This document shows, piece by piece, positions 16,577 to 25,061 of a DNA stretch of 64,000 nt (position 1 is its first letter; every line of letters starts with the position of its first letter). Under the pieces are notes generated by a model that saw nothing but the letters and a program-made list of their open reading frames with translations, did no database searches and was not told where the DNA came from. The position numbers were made by a program, and so were the translations under genes. The DNA is taken from assembly GCA_020637395.1 (NCBI GenBank), contig JACJWA010000001.1:124001-188000 (forward strand). The letters run 5' to 3'. Source of the stretch: Calditrichota bacterium. GTDB lineage: Bacteria; Electryoneota; RPQS01.

Positions 16577-19189
16577 ATGAGGAAGTTTCTGGTAATGATT
16601 TTGGTCGCCGCAATGGCCTGTTCGGTCTTTGCCGCCGACGCCAAGAAGGACGCGACGCCGTCGCTTCCCGCCGGTGTCACGGTGATCTCCGGAATGGCCG
16701 GGGAGCAGCCCGAGATGAACAGGTTTATGGATGACGAGGATGCTCCGTGGATTGAATCCATGAAGTACCGTTACCACGACCTGATGCTGCTGGTGGATAT
16801 GCAAGTCGCGACCGATGCGGAAATGTCCGAGCTTTCGGATATCTGCATTCGCATGAACTGGCCGAACTATGTGCCCGAAGAGCACGGCACCAATGACAAT
16901 CTGGATCAGGGAAGCACCGACACCCTGTCGAACTGCACTTCCGCAGTCGTGATTCCCGCTCTGGCTTATGGCGGTTCGTACTCTGACGTTGGCAACTGCG
17001 ACGGCGACAATGACTGCTCCGTGATTTCGGCCTCCCCTTACAATGAAGTGTTCTACACCTTCACCCCGAGCGTTTCCGGCAACTACTTCCTGCGTGCTGC
17101 CCGTACGGGTGCGACGGCCGCTGCGGCCGCTATTCGCGTGGTGAGCGGTGGATGCTGTTTGGGCGCGGTAAACGTGGCTTTTTCCTCTTCAACCGTTGCC
17201 GGCTCCGAATGCGCTGAGCCGACCAGCCGCGTGACTTATGCGCGTGCCACGCTGGTCGCGGGCGTCCAATACTGGATCCACGTCGGAACGTCGTCCAGCA
17301 CCGCCGGGATTACGGAATCCTATGAATTCTCGATGGAACTCATTCCCTGCCCGGTGAACGAGTCCGCCGTGGACCACAGCACCTGTGGAACGGCTCAGGC
17401 CATCACGATTGGCGACTCTCTTCTGGCCGACAGCGCGACCACGACGACCTCCGATTGGTTTACCTTCACGCTTACGACCGTGGACTCCGTGCGCATCTTC
17501 GTCGGTGCTCGCGAACGCGGCCACTGCGTGTCCGGTCTCTATCCGGGCAGCACCTCCCTCGACGGACGTTTCACGTTGTGGGATGGCGCCTGCACGACCC
17601 GCCTGGACTCGGTGGACGACGAAGGCTGCTCCTTTGACGCCGTGAAGGCCTACTGCTTGAATCCCGGAACGTATTACATCCGCGTGTTCAACTACAGCGT
17701 TTTGGACTACGTCCTGACCACCGCGAGCCTCGGCCCCTGCACCACCAACCCGGTGGACTGCAATACGCTGCATGCTTGTGACGTCCCGACCGAAATCGAG
17801 CCGAACGGTGCTTGCGCCGATGCCGGCAACATCATTGAATTGAGCTGCGAAACTCACTACTACGGCGTGCTGTGCCCCGGCACTGAGCGCGACTACTGGT
17901 ATGTTGGACCCACGTCGGGTTCTCAGCAGAAGATCGTCATTCTCCAGGACGGTGACGGCTGCTCGACCTATCCGCCGACCATCCTGGGAATGCGCATTGC
18001 CACGACTTCGGCTGGTCTCTGCACCACTCCCAGCGGCTCGTTCGCGGGCGGCTTTGCCTTCGGCGGCTGCACCCCGTGGCCGGGTGGTTGGATTGCCGTG
18101 GACCGCGCTGCGGCCTCCGGTCAGTCCGCCTACAAGCTGACGACCTTCTGCACTGAGTACGCTTGCCCGTGCCCGGATGTGGTTGGTGCTCAGGTGGCCC
18201 AGATCCAGGGAACCTGCTTGGGCAAGATTCCGTTCGGTGCCGGTTTGTCCTCCGGTCCGTCGTCGTTCTTCTTCAACGTCGCTCAGCAGTATCAGATCAC
18301 CGATCTCGATGTGTGCCTGGCGATTACTCACACCTGGGACGAGGATCTTGACGTCTATCTGATCACTCCGTGGGCCGACACCCTGACCCTCTTTGAAGAC
18401 GTCGGCACCAGCGGTGACAACTTCTATGTCACGACCCTCGATGACGAAGCCGCCACTCCGATTGCCTCCGGTACTGCTCCGTTCAACGGCAGCTACATTC
18501 CGGCGGAAGCACTGTCCGGTGCGGATGGTTTCAATGCGCTCGGTATCTGGGAACTCTACATCGTGGATGACACTGGCGGTGACTCGGGCTACGTGCACTG
18601 CGTTAGCCTGAATATCGGCTACGACGTCATTCTGGCCGCTGAGCTTTCGAGCTTCAGCGCCGTGGCTGGCGACGGCAACGTCACCCTGAACTGGGCGACC
18701 GCGTCCGAATCCAACAACGAGAGCTTCCTGATCGAGCGTGACGGCCAGCTTCTGACTTCGGTGGCCGCAACCAACAACGCGACCGGCGCGAACTACAGCT
18801 GGACCGACAATGCCGTGGTCAACGGAACGACTTATTCCTACAGCCTGTCCGCCGTGGACATCAGCGGGAACCGCGTGCTTCTGCAGACCGTCGAAGCCAC
18901 GCCGCGTGCCGTGGATGGCGTGATCAGCGAGTACGCTCTGTACCAGAACTACCCGAACCCGTTCAACCCGACCACGACGATTGCCTTTGACTTGGTCGAG
19001 GCCGGTGCGGTCAAGGTGACGGTGTACAACCTGATGGGTCAGGAAGTCGCGACGCTCGTCAACGGCACCCTGAATGCCGGTCACCACTCGGTGGCCTTCG
19101 ACGCGACGGGTCTGTCCAGCGGATTGTACCTGTACAAGATGGAAGCGAATGGCTTCTCCGCACAGCACAAGATGCTGTTGCTGAAGTAA
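16577..19189 (+). CDS. Large T9SS type A cargo protein with proprotein-convertase P-domain
   Basis: An 870-residue secreted protein. The ATG at 16577 follows a GAGGAG site and gives a signal peptide MRKFLVMILVAAMACSVFAAD. It has two or three Cys-rich PPC-like beta-sandwich units (about residues 110-260, 265-385 and 400-520). A P-domain follows (about 565-675: ITDLDVCLAITHTWDEDLDVYLITP, GIWELYIVDDTGGDSGYV), a module normally found next to subtilases, but no protease domain is present. Then come the fibronectin-III-like module and the sorting domain (YQNYPNPFNPTTTIAFDL to KMLLLK). It is probably an adhesive or structural surface protein. Confidence 0.85.
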   Translation: MRKFLVMILVAAMACSVFAADAKKDATPSLPAGVTVISGMAGEQPEMNRFMDDEDAPWIESMKYRYHDLMLLVDMQVATDAEMSELSDICIRMNWPNYVPEEHGTNDNLDQGSTDTLSNCTSAVVIPALAYGGSYSDVGNCDGDNDCSVISASPYNEVFYTFTPSVSGNYFLRAARTGATAAAAAIRVVSGGCCLGAVNVAFSSSTVAGSECAEPTSRVTYARATLVAGVQYWIHVGTSSSTAGITESYEFSMELIPCPVNESAVDHSTCGTAQAITIGDSLLADSATTTTSDWFTFTLTTVDSVRIFVGARERGHCVSGLYPGSTSLDGRFTLWDGACTTRLDSVDDEGCSFDAVKAYCLNPGTYYIRVFNYSVLDYVLTTASLGPCTTNPVDCNTLHACDVPTEIEPNGACADAGNIIELSCETHYYGVLCPGTERDYWYVGPTSGSQQKIVILQDGDGCSTYPPTILGMRIATTSAGLCTTPSGSFAGGFAFGGCTPWPGGWIAVDRAAASGQSAYKLTTFCTEYACPCPDVVGAQVAQIQGTCLGKIPFGAGLSSGPSSFFFNVAQQYQITDLDVCLAITHTWDEDLDVYLITPWADTLTLFEDVGTSGDNFYVTTLDDEAATPIASGTAPFNGSYIPAEALSGADGFNALGIWELYIVDDTGGDSGYVHCVSLNIGYDVILAAELSSFSAVAGDGNVTLNWATASESNNESFLIERDGQLLTSVAATNNATGANYSWTDNAVVNGTTYSYSLSAVDISGNRVLLQTVEATPRAVDGVISEYALYQNYPNPFNPTTTIAFDLVEAGAVKVTVYNLMGQEVATLVNGTLNAGHHSVAFDATGLSSGLYLYKMEANGFSAQHKMLLLK

Positions 19190-19210
19190 GCCTTTCAGTC
19201 TGAAGAACGG

Positions 19211-19246
19211 ACAGCCCCGCACCGCAAGGTGCGGGGCTGTTTCGTT
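19211..19246 (+). terminator. Terminator after the P-domain T9SS gene
   Basis: A 13-bp stem (acagccccgcacc / ggtgcggggctgt, loop gcaa) is followed by ttcgttt. Confidence 0.85.
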
Positions 19247-19451
19247 TGGAGCCCATACGCCTCTTATCGTTTGCTCATCTTCATCGCCTTCTCTACATAA
19301 AACGCTATCTGGGTGCGTAAAATTCGACACAGTTGGGCATATTTAAGCTCATCAATTTCACGTTTTAAGAACAAGACATCCGAGTCGAAAAGGGTCAACA
19401 TAAGTGGATTTAGGACTCTGTAATCCTTATATTTAGCATAGTTGTCCCCTC

Positions 19452-19481
19452 TTGATTTCCGGACCCACCCTTTTGTATATT
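19452..19481 (+). promoter_or_regulatory. Promoter of the 19531 gene
   Basis: TTGATT at 19452 and TATATT at 19476 are separated by 18 bases, about 50 bases before the start codon. Confidence 0.6.
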
Positions 19482-19530
19482 ATCAGTGATTAGACGAGAA
19501 AAACCACTGGAAGAATGGGGAACCACAAGT

Positions 19531-21150
19531 ATGAATATGCTCCGATTGGCTTTGTGCCTTATGCTCGCGACGGCGGCCTTTGCGTCAAATGACGTTTTTG
19601 CCCCTGCCACCGCACCTACCGAACCTCGCGGACCTGTCGTCGCTCTGGACGATCAGTGTGTCGTAGATTTCTACGGCTATGTCTACGGTACGCACTCGGG
19701 AAATACGCAGTACCCCGGCGGCAACACGCAGTTCCGCCTGGCCGCGTTCTGTTTTCTCACCAATAACTGCCCGTCCCTGCCCGACACGTTCTACACTTAC
19801 TGTACGGACCTGAATCATCCGTTGTTTGAGGGCCCCTACTGTGTAGATATCAATGAGTGCGTCGTGGATGGCAGCTACCCGCTGGTAACGCCGGCCATGG
19901 CCTATTTGCTGTCCACCTACGACGTGGTGGACGCGCAGACCGACCGCATCAAGCAGCTTGCAGTCTGGAAGCTTTCCGAGGATCACAGCGGCGGCGCGAA
20001 CGACGGCATTCCTTATGTTCACATCAACGACGGACGCGGCTACCCGAATGTCGGGGACGCCCCCGTTTTTCCGTATGTGAATACGGTCCTCAATACGGAT
20101 CCGCTGAACAACGACCCGGCGAATCTGCTGGTGCTGGATGCTCTGGGCTACGACACCGATTTGAACCCGACTGGAGTTGCCAAGAACGTCGTGAACTGCG
20201 GCGACGAATTTCTGATTGCTACTGAACCCGTCGTGATTGACGGCGGCGTGGCGACCGTTTGCGCGACGATCACACTCGTGCGCGGTGCGCATGCGGTCAA
20301 CGATCTGAACAACACGTCCGTTTCGGGTGTCTGGGTGGACCTTGCGGAATTGAACAATGTCGGCACTCTGAGCACCACGGGCGCGTTCACCGACGCCACC
20401 GGCAATGTCTATGTCTGCATCAGCCAGCCGGTCGAGAATTCCTATCAGGATGTTCGCCTGCAGGTTTGCTCGGAAGGTTTGTGGCCGACCAAGCTTGATC
20501 CGTGTCCGGGTGATAACTCGCAGTCGCAGATTCTGGTCAATGCTCAGGGCTGCGAAGTTTGCGTCACACTCGACATCCCCGGCGATAACTTCCTGCCGGT
20601 GGAACTGGCGTCGTTCTCCGCGACCGCAGTCAATGGCGGCATTTCCGTCGCTTGGAGCACGGCTTCCGAAACCAATTTGGATCGCTTTGAAGTGACGCGC
20701 AACGGCTCGGCGGTGGACATCGTTTCCGCTTCGAACAATGTGAATGGCGCGACTTACTCCTACTTTGACGCCGACGTGACGATGGGTGTTGAATACACGT
20801 ATGAGCTGGTTTGCGTTTCCCTGAACGGCGAGCGCGAAGTATTGGCGACGCAGTCGGCGACGCCGAGTGCGACGACGACGATTGTGAGCGAGTTTGCGCT
20901 GCATCAGAACTACCCGAACCCGTTCAATCCGACCACTTCGATTCGCTTTGACCTGGCCGAAGCATCGGAAGTCACGCTGAAGGTCTTCAACGTGGCTGGA
21001 CAGGAAGTGGCAAATCTGGTGAGTGGAAATCTGGTGGCCGGTGCGCACACCGTAAGCTTCGACGGCGCGACCTTGACCTCGGGCGTCTATCTGTATCGCC
21101 TGACCGCCGGTGAGTTCACGCAAACGCAGAAGATGATGCTTCTGAAATAA
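19531..21150 (+). CDS. T9SS type A cargo protein with thioester-domain-like (TQXA) head
   Basis: A 539-residue secreted protein; the ATG at 19531 gives a signal peptide of about 19 residues. The N-terminal region resembles Cys-Gln thioester (TQXA/TED) domains of Gram-positive adhesins. It has TYCTDLNHPL with Cys91, the pre-Gln segment MAYLLSTY, and IKQLAVWKLSEDHSGG with Gln142 in the Q-x-x-hydrophobic-W pattern. A beta-rich middle (about 225-350) follows, then the fibronectin-III-like module (VELASFSATAVNGGISVAW) and the sorting domain (HQNYPNPFNPTTSIRFDL to KMMLLK). Thioester domains form covalent bonds with host or matrix targets; that role here is inferred from two short motifs in the right order. 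Confidence 0.82.
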   Translation: MNMLRLALCLMLATAAFASNDVFAPATAPTEPRGPVVALDDQCVVDFYGYVYGTHSGNTQYPGGNTQFRLAAFCFLTNNCPSLPDTFYTYCTDLNHPLFEGPYCVDINECVVDGSYPLVTPAMAYLLSTYDVVDAQTDRIKQLAVWKLSEDHSGGANDGIPYVHINDGRGYPNVGDAPVFPYVNTVLNTDPLNNDPANLLVLDALGYDTDLNPTGVAKNVVNCGDEFLIATEPVVIDGGVATVCATITLVRGAHAVNDLNNTSVSGVWVDLAELNNVGTLSTTGAFTDATGNVYVCISQPVENSYQDVRLQVCSEGLWPTKLDPCPGDNSQSQILVNAQGCEVCVTLDIPGDNFLPVELASFSATAVNGGISVAWSTASETNLDRFEVTRNGSAVDIVSASNNVNGATYSYFDADVTMGVEYTYELVCVSLNGEREVLATQSATPSATTTIVSEFALHQNYPNPFNPTTSIRFDLAEASEVTLKVFNVAGQEVANLVSGNLVAGAHTVSFDGATLTSGVYLYRLTAGEFTQTQKMMLLK

Positions 21151-21178
21151 GTCAGAAGTTAGAAGTCAGAAGTCAGAA
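21151..21178 (+). repeat. Degenerate 7-bp tandem repeat, locus 1
   Basis: Four heptamers: gtcagaa, gttagaa, gtcagaa, gtcagaa. They start right after the stop codon of the thioester-like T9SS gene. Confidence 0.85.
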
Positions 21179-21208
21179 CGCGGCGGCTCGCAAGGGCCGC
21201 CGCGTCTG

Positions 21209-21246
21209 TCTCCCCGAGCGGGACCTCCAGCCCCCGCCGGAATCTG
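21209..21246. repeat. Short GC-rich intergenic repeat, copy 1
   Basis: Contains CGAGCGGG and, after a variable middle, CCCCGCCGGAATCTG. The same two parts recur at 44573-44618. CGGGG/CCCCG arms allow a hairpin. Confidence 0.4.
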
Positions 21247-21263
21247 AGAGTAGCTTAGAAGGC

Positions 21264-21294
21264 AAAGCCCCCGCAGATATGCGGGGGCTTTTTA
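21264..21294 (+). terminator. Terminator downstream of the T9SS cluster
   Basis: A 10-bp stem (agcccccgca / tgcgggggct, loop gata) is flanked by an A run and five T. Confidence 0.85.
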
Positions 21295-21381
21295 TATGTA
21301 TGCTGTTGCATAGTCCTATCGCATGTTTTTGTTCCCGCTCTTCCTCTTGCGGGTCTGGGTGGGAAGTGCTATCTTCATCCT

Positions 21382-21981
21382 ATGAGACTTGGACTGTTGC
21401 TTATCGCTCTGATTGCGCTCGTTTCTGCTTGTTCCAACAGTAAGAAGACCGAGCCAAAGAGCGATGCCTTTGAGGAGCTGGAGTTCACGGTGGATTCCAC
21501 CAAGCTCGGCGACTCGCTGAGTATTGGAGGAGTCAAACTGCGCGCGCCCGCCGAATGGGCGCCGCTTGATTCCGAAACCTTCGAAACCCTGACCAATGTC
21601 GCGGCACGGGATACAAGCAAACTCGGACTGACGCCCGTGATGGCCTACCGCAAGCCCGGCGGTGGTCCGTTGCTCTTGGTCAGTACCTTCGCCCAGCCGG
21701 TGGATCTCGGAGTAAGTTTCATCCCCTGGGCCGGACAGGTTGCCGACGTCTATCGCAAGCAGCGCCCCGATGCTCAATTCTCCGAAGCCTGGCTCAGCCT
21801 GGGTGGGGTGGAGGCTCTGCAAATCATGGGCATCGGTGAGAAACTGGTGCACCTGAAACTCATCCTGCACGGTGACCAACCCGTCAGCCTCGACTACACC
21901 GTGCCCCGCACGACGTGGAAAGATGACGTCGAGTATGTCGAATCCTCACTCGGTTCCATTCGGAAGATTTATCCTTCGTAG
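21382..21981 (+). CDS. Lipoprotein of unknown function
   Basis: A 199-residue protein starting MRLGLLLIALIALVSACSNSKK, with the lipobox VSAC giving a lipidated Cys near residue 17. A charged linker precedes a compact domain with VKLRAPAEWAPLDSETFETL and GVEALQIMGIGEKLVHLKLIL. This looks like the PsbP/LpqN-like pattern in which proteins keep an amphipathic beta-sheet, but I cannot assign a family. There is no clear ribosome site before the ATG. A small lipoprotein gene follows 49 bases later. Confidence 0.7.
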   Translation: MRLGLLLIALIALVSACSNSKKTEPKSDAFEELEFTVDSTKLGDSLSIGGVKLRAPAEWAPLDSETFETLTNVAARDTSKLGLTPVMAYRKPGGGPLLLVSTFAQPVDLGVSFIPWAGQVADVYRKQRPDAQFSEAWLSLGGVEALQIMGIGEKLVHLKLILHGDQPVSLDYTVPRTTWKDDVEYVESSLGSIRKIYPS

Positions 21982-22030
21982 TCCCTTCGCAAGTCCCTTG
22001 CAACTCGTGTCAACCCAGAAAGGCATGCAC

Positions 22031-22324
22031 ATGAAGAAACTTGTTCGGATCGTTATGATCGCGATGCTGTGCGCGGCGCTCTCCGGCTGCTACACCTTCA
22101 ATCATCAGGTGGGCAACGGCGCCTCAACCGGCATGGCCAAGAAGAAGAAACAGTGGTTCATTCTGTGGGGCCTTGTGCCGCTGACCGAAGTGGACTCCAA
22201 GGCGCTGGCTGGCGGCGCGTCGGACTACGACATTCAGACGCAGATGGCCATTGACGACGTGCTCATCTCGATCATCACGAGCTGGGTCACCGTCTATCCG
22301 CAAACTGTCACCGTGACGAAGTAA
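22031..22324 (+). CDS. Small Bor-like lipoprotein
   Basis: A 97-residue protein starting MKKLVRIVMIAMLCAALSGC, with lipobox LSGC. The rest has a hydrophobic strand (KKKQWFILWGLVPLTEVDSKALAGGASDYDIQTQ) and a C-terminal hydrophobic stretch ending in strand-like VTVYPQTVTVTK. This layout matches the Bor/Iss lipoprotein family, whose lambda member is an outer-membrane serum-resistance protein. An AGAAAGG site favours the ATG at 22031 over 22025. A strong two-way terminator follows. Confidence 0.65.
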   Translation: MKKLVRIVMIAMLCAALSGCYTFNHQVGNGASTGMAKKKKQWFILWGLVPLTEVDSKALAGGASDYDIQTQMAIDDVLISIITSWVTVYPQTVTVTK

Positions 22325-22342
22325 TCTGATTCCCCTTCAAAG

Positions 22343-22374
22343 AAAAAGCCCGCTCGAATGAGCGGGCTTTTTCA
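22343..22374. terminator. Bidirectional terminator between convergent genes
   Basis: A 13-bp stem (aaaaagcccgctc / gagcgggcttttt, loop gaat) has an A run on one side and a T run on the other. It serves the Bor-like gene and the minus-strand DUF3078 gene. Confidence 0.9.
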
Positions 22375-22392
22375 GTCTCAAGAGTTGCCGAA

Positions 22393-23313
22393 CTACTTCT
22401 TCTCTTCTTCGTAGTTGGCAAACGTATAGACAATACCCACAGAGAGAGATTGCTTAAAGCGTCCGCCCAGGTCAATCTCCTTGTCATACAGAAGCTGCCA
22501 ATTCAATCCGACATTGATCAAGGACGAAACCTTCATGCGCAGAATGTTGTCCCAGTTCGCGTCGGCGGTCTTCCAATAGTCATTGGGTAGCTCGTCGCTC
22601 TTGGAATTGAACAGCGCCTGAAACAGCGTCAGCTTCGAATCGAAACTGTACTTGCTCGCGGCGGATCCCAGAAGCAAGTCCGTGACCCACTCAATACCAC
22701 CGTCCACCGTCGTCTCGGACAGCGTCCCGGGCTCGACACTCAGCGTGTCCGCCGGATCGTCAAACCTCACGATGCGCTGACGCAAACCCAAACCAAGTCG
22801 CGTCGTCAGCATGGTCTTGTCCGGCACATTCACCAGCGTGCGCGCAAGACCCGAAGACTCCGTCAGCTCAATCGGATTGATATAGCGGCTCGTGAACGGG
22901 CTTGAGGCATCCAGGAATTGCGATTCAAACGTGAACGCTGCGTATGGATCGGCAAACCAGCCCTTGGTCAGTTTCAGAATCGCGTCATAGCGAATCTTGT
23001 CTTCCGACTTCGTCGGGCTTTGCCAATCCTTCGTTTCCTTCTGCTGAATGTGCGTCTGGCCAAACGAAAGCTTCCAATCAAACTGCGTGTACCAGTTCGG
23101 ATTCAACTGCCTCTTCGTCGTGCTGTTGTAAAACGCCACCCAATTGATCGAACCGGCTTCGCCGCCGGTCCAGTTATCCGAATACGAAGACTGCGTCGTC
23201 ACGATTCCCGTGGACACATCCACTTTCCAGGGAGTCGGTTCCGGTTGGTCCGCGCGCGCCGTGGCGCCGGTCAGGACCACAAGGCCAACCAATACGCTCA
23301 AAAACTTGTTCAT
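22393..23313 (-). CDS. DUF3078 family outer-membrane protein
   Basis: A 306-residue protein with a signal peptide (MNKFLSVLVGLVVLTGATARAD). It has the DUF3078 opening pattern WKVDVSTGIVTTQSSYSDNWTGGEAGSINW, repeated beta-strands, and a Phe/Tyr-containing C-terminal strand (SLSVGIVYTFANYEEEKK). DUF3078 proteins occur mainly in the Bacteroidetes relatives and are probably outer-membrane barrels of unknown function. It follows mscL by 11 bases on the minus strand, so the two are probably co-transcribed. Confidence 0.82.
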   Translation of the reverse strand: MNKFLSVLVGLVVLTGATARADQPEPTPWKVDVSTGIVTTQSSYSDNWTGGEAGSINWVAFYNSTTKRQLNPNWYTQFDWKLSFGQTHIQQKETKDWQSPTKSEDKIRYDAILKLTKGWFADPYAAFTFESQFLDASSPFTSRYINPIELTESSGLARTLVNVPDKTMLTTRLGLGLRQRIVRFDDPADTLSVEPGTLSETTVDGGIEWVTDLLLGSAASKYSFDSKLTLFQALFNSKSDELPNDYWKTADANWDNILRMKVSSLINVGLNWQLLYDKEIDLGGRFKQSLSVGIVYTFANYEEEKK

Positions 23314-23324
23314 CTTAGGGTCTC

Positions 23325-23753
23325 TTACTTCTTCTTCAACAAATCGCGAATCTCTTCCAACAATACTTCAGACTTCGGCGGTGCAGGCGGAGCAGCAGGA
23401 GCCGCTTCTTCTTTCTTGCGTGCCGCGTTCATGCCCTTGACCAGCATGAAAATCGCAAAGGCCGTGATCACAAACGTGATGATTGCGTTGAACCAATCGC
23501 CCCACGCCATGACCACCGCACCAGCTTCCTGAGCCGCTGCAAGCGAGGCATACGGACCGGCCGTCGCGCCTTCTTTGATCACTGAGAACAGATTGGAAAA
23601 GTCCACGTTGCCCAACAGCAACCCGATCGGCGGCATGATGATGCCGTTGACCAGCTTTGAGACAATCGGTCCGAAGGCCGCACCCATGATGATACCGACG
23701 GCCATGTCGAGCACATTGCCGCGCATTGCGAATTCTTTGAATTCCTTAAACAT
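23325..23753 (-). CDS. mscL: Large-conductance mechanosensitive channel MscL
   Basis: A 142-residue inner-membrane channel that opens under membrane tension to release solutes on osmotic downshock. The start MFKEFKEFAMRGNVLDMAVGIIMGAAFGPIVSKLVNGIIMPPIG is the family signature for the N-terminal helix and first membrane helix. The second membrane helix is AIITFVITAFAIFMLVKGMNA. The C-terminal part is Ala/Pro-rich and ends in the conserved LLEEIRDLLKKK bundle helix. A GGGAG site precedes the ATG. Confidence 0.97.
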   Translation of the reverse strand: MFKEFKEFAMRGNVLDMAVGIIMGAAFGPIVSKLVNGIIMPPIGLLLGNVDFSNLFSVIKEGATAGPYASLAAAQEAGAVVMAWGDWFNAIITFVITAFAIFMLVKGMNAARKKEEAAPAAPPAPPKSEVLLEEIRDLLKKK

Positions 23754-23788
23754 ACGTTACTCCCTGTGAGTTGAGGTGAAGCGCTGCT

Positions 23789-23818
23789 AATATAGGACTT
23801 TTGAGTGATAATATCCAA
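23789..23818 (-). promoter_or_regulatory. Promoter of mscL
   Basis: On the minus strand TTGGAT (23813-23818) and TATATT (23789-23794) are separated by 18 bases, about 35 bases before the mscL start. Confidence 0.55.
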
Positions 23819-23831
23819 GTCCCAACCATAA

Positions 23832-23864
23832 CAAAGGCCGCCACAGCGTGACGGCCCTCTTTTC
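23832..23864 (-). terminator. Weak terminator after the Ser-type TPR-thioredoxin gene
   Basis: An imperfect stem (ggccgtca / tggcggcc on the minus strand, one mismatch) is followed by tttgtt. Confidence 0.4.
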
Positions 23865-23885
23865 AGAACGATTGAGTTGTATTGC

Positions 23886-24980
23886 CTACATTCCCGCCTG
23901 TACCTGCTCCGACAGCCAAATCACCGTGTCAATCAAGTCCGCTTCGTGGCCTTTCCCATGCACGAGCGCATGCACGTAGCCGTCTGCGCCTACGACATAC
24001 ACGCAGGGATGGTGCGGAGTGTTCAGGTTCACATCCAGAGCCGTGGCGCTCTCCACAAAATTGACTCGCCACTTGGTCCCGTTGCGATCGGTCTCCGAAA
24101 TCAGTCCCTCAGCATCCGTCGAATCCCCTCCAACATGCACCGCATACACCGGCCACTTGATCCGGTCTTCGCCGATCGCCTTGTTGATCTCAACAAGTGA
24201 CGTGTTGATGCAAATCTCGGAGCCCATGGACCAATACACCAGCAAAGAGACCTGACCGCGAAAATCCAACGGTCCGATGGAACGATCCGAACTTCCAATC
24301 GTTGCAAGCTCCACATCCAACGGCTGCTCCGGAATCACTCCGTTGATCAACGCGAAGTACGCCTGCGCGTCGCGCAAACTTAAATAGAGATCCAAGAGCC
24401 TGCTGCGCACCGCGTCGTCCGCCGGATCACAAGCCAAGGCGGACTCATAGGCCGCGCGCGCCTGCACCCGGTCGCCCTGTTCGTCATAGAACATGCCCAG
24501 AAAGTTGTAGCCCTCCGGACGCGACGGATCCACGACAATAGACTGCTCAATTCGCTCGCGCACAATTGCCGGGTCCGGCTCAGTCTTGTGCCATTCCACA
24601 GCCATGTAACACAGCCAGAGAAACGAGTTGTTCGGTTCTTTCGTCACCCACTCCGAGGCGAGTTCCTCCGGAATCTCAAAATTCTCCGCTCGTGCATAGA
24701 GATAGAAACTCGTGGCGCTGTTCAGCCGCTCGTAGCGCTCGCGAAAATAACCGCGCGCATCCGGCAGAAGCTTCGCGACCGCAATCTGGATCTCCTTGCC
24801 CGCCGGAATGTCGTCCGGATAGCGGTTCAGCAATGCCAGCCCGCGCTCTACGCGCGCCGCCGAATCCAGCGACATGAGGTGCGCGTCGGTCACGTCACGC
24901 TCGGCTTGTGACCGAGTGACCTGCGGTGGAGTTGCTGCCCAACCCGCTGAGGCGATCATCAACATAAGTAGGAGTCGCAT
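23886..24980 (-). CDS. TPR / thioredoxin-like exported protein with Ser-x-x-Cys site (paralogue of the predicted selenoprotein)
   Basis: A 364-residue protein with a signal peptide (residues 1-15). TPR-like helices occupy about residues 40-215 (for example SRPEGYNFLGMFYDEQGDRVQARAAYESAL). A thioredoxin-like domain follows (about 235-360), with the strand LLVYW, then SMGSEIC, and a cis-Pro-like region HHPCVYVVGADGYVH. Aligned with thioredoxins (FWATWCGPC), the first catalytic Cys is Ser254 and the second is Cys257, so it is a single-thiol form. The upstream neighbour has the same layout and length, with UGA at the aligned first position. It may be a chaperone-like or glutathione-type partner; the function is unknown. 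Confidence 0.8.
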   Translation of the reverse strand: MRLLLMLMIASAGWAATPPQVTRSQAERDVTDAHLMSLDSAARVERGLALLNRYPDDIPAGKEIQIAVAKLLPDARGYFRERYERLNSATSFYLYARAENFEIPEELASEWVTKEPNNSFLWLCYMAVEWHKTEPDPAIVRERIEQSIVVDPSRPEGYNFLGMFYDEQGDRVQARAAYESALACDPADDAVRSRLLDLYLSLRDAQAYFALINGVIPEQPLDVELATIGSSDRSIGPLDFRGQVSLLVYWSMGSEICINTSLVEINKAIGEDRIKWPVYAVHVGGDSTDAEGLISETDRNGTKWRVNFVESATALDVNLNTPHHPCVYVVGADGYVHALVHGKGHEADLIDTVIWLSEQVQAGM

Positions 24981-25009
24981 GGTGCGTCCGTTTCAATTGG
25001 TTTGTGAAC

Positions 25010-25040
25010 AAAGCCCGCTCTCTGAAGCGGGCTTTGCTCT
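25010..25040 (-). terminator. Terminator after the predicted selenoprotein gene
   Basis: A 10-bp stem (aaagcccgct / agcgggcttt) is followed on the minus strand by gttc. It separates the two paralogues. Confidence 0.65.
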
Positions 25041-25061
25041 TCCAACAAGTGGCAAATCCCG

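Larger units (their letters stand above)
19190..19530 (+). other. Intergenic region with terminator and promoter
   Basis: The 341 bases hold the terminator at 19211-19246, an AT-rich stretch with no credible gene, and the promoter at 19452-19481. Confidence 0.6.

Noticed and set aside
21151..21178. Tandem repeats read as a CRISPR array
   Set aside because: The units are 7 bases with no spacers, and no cas genes are present.
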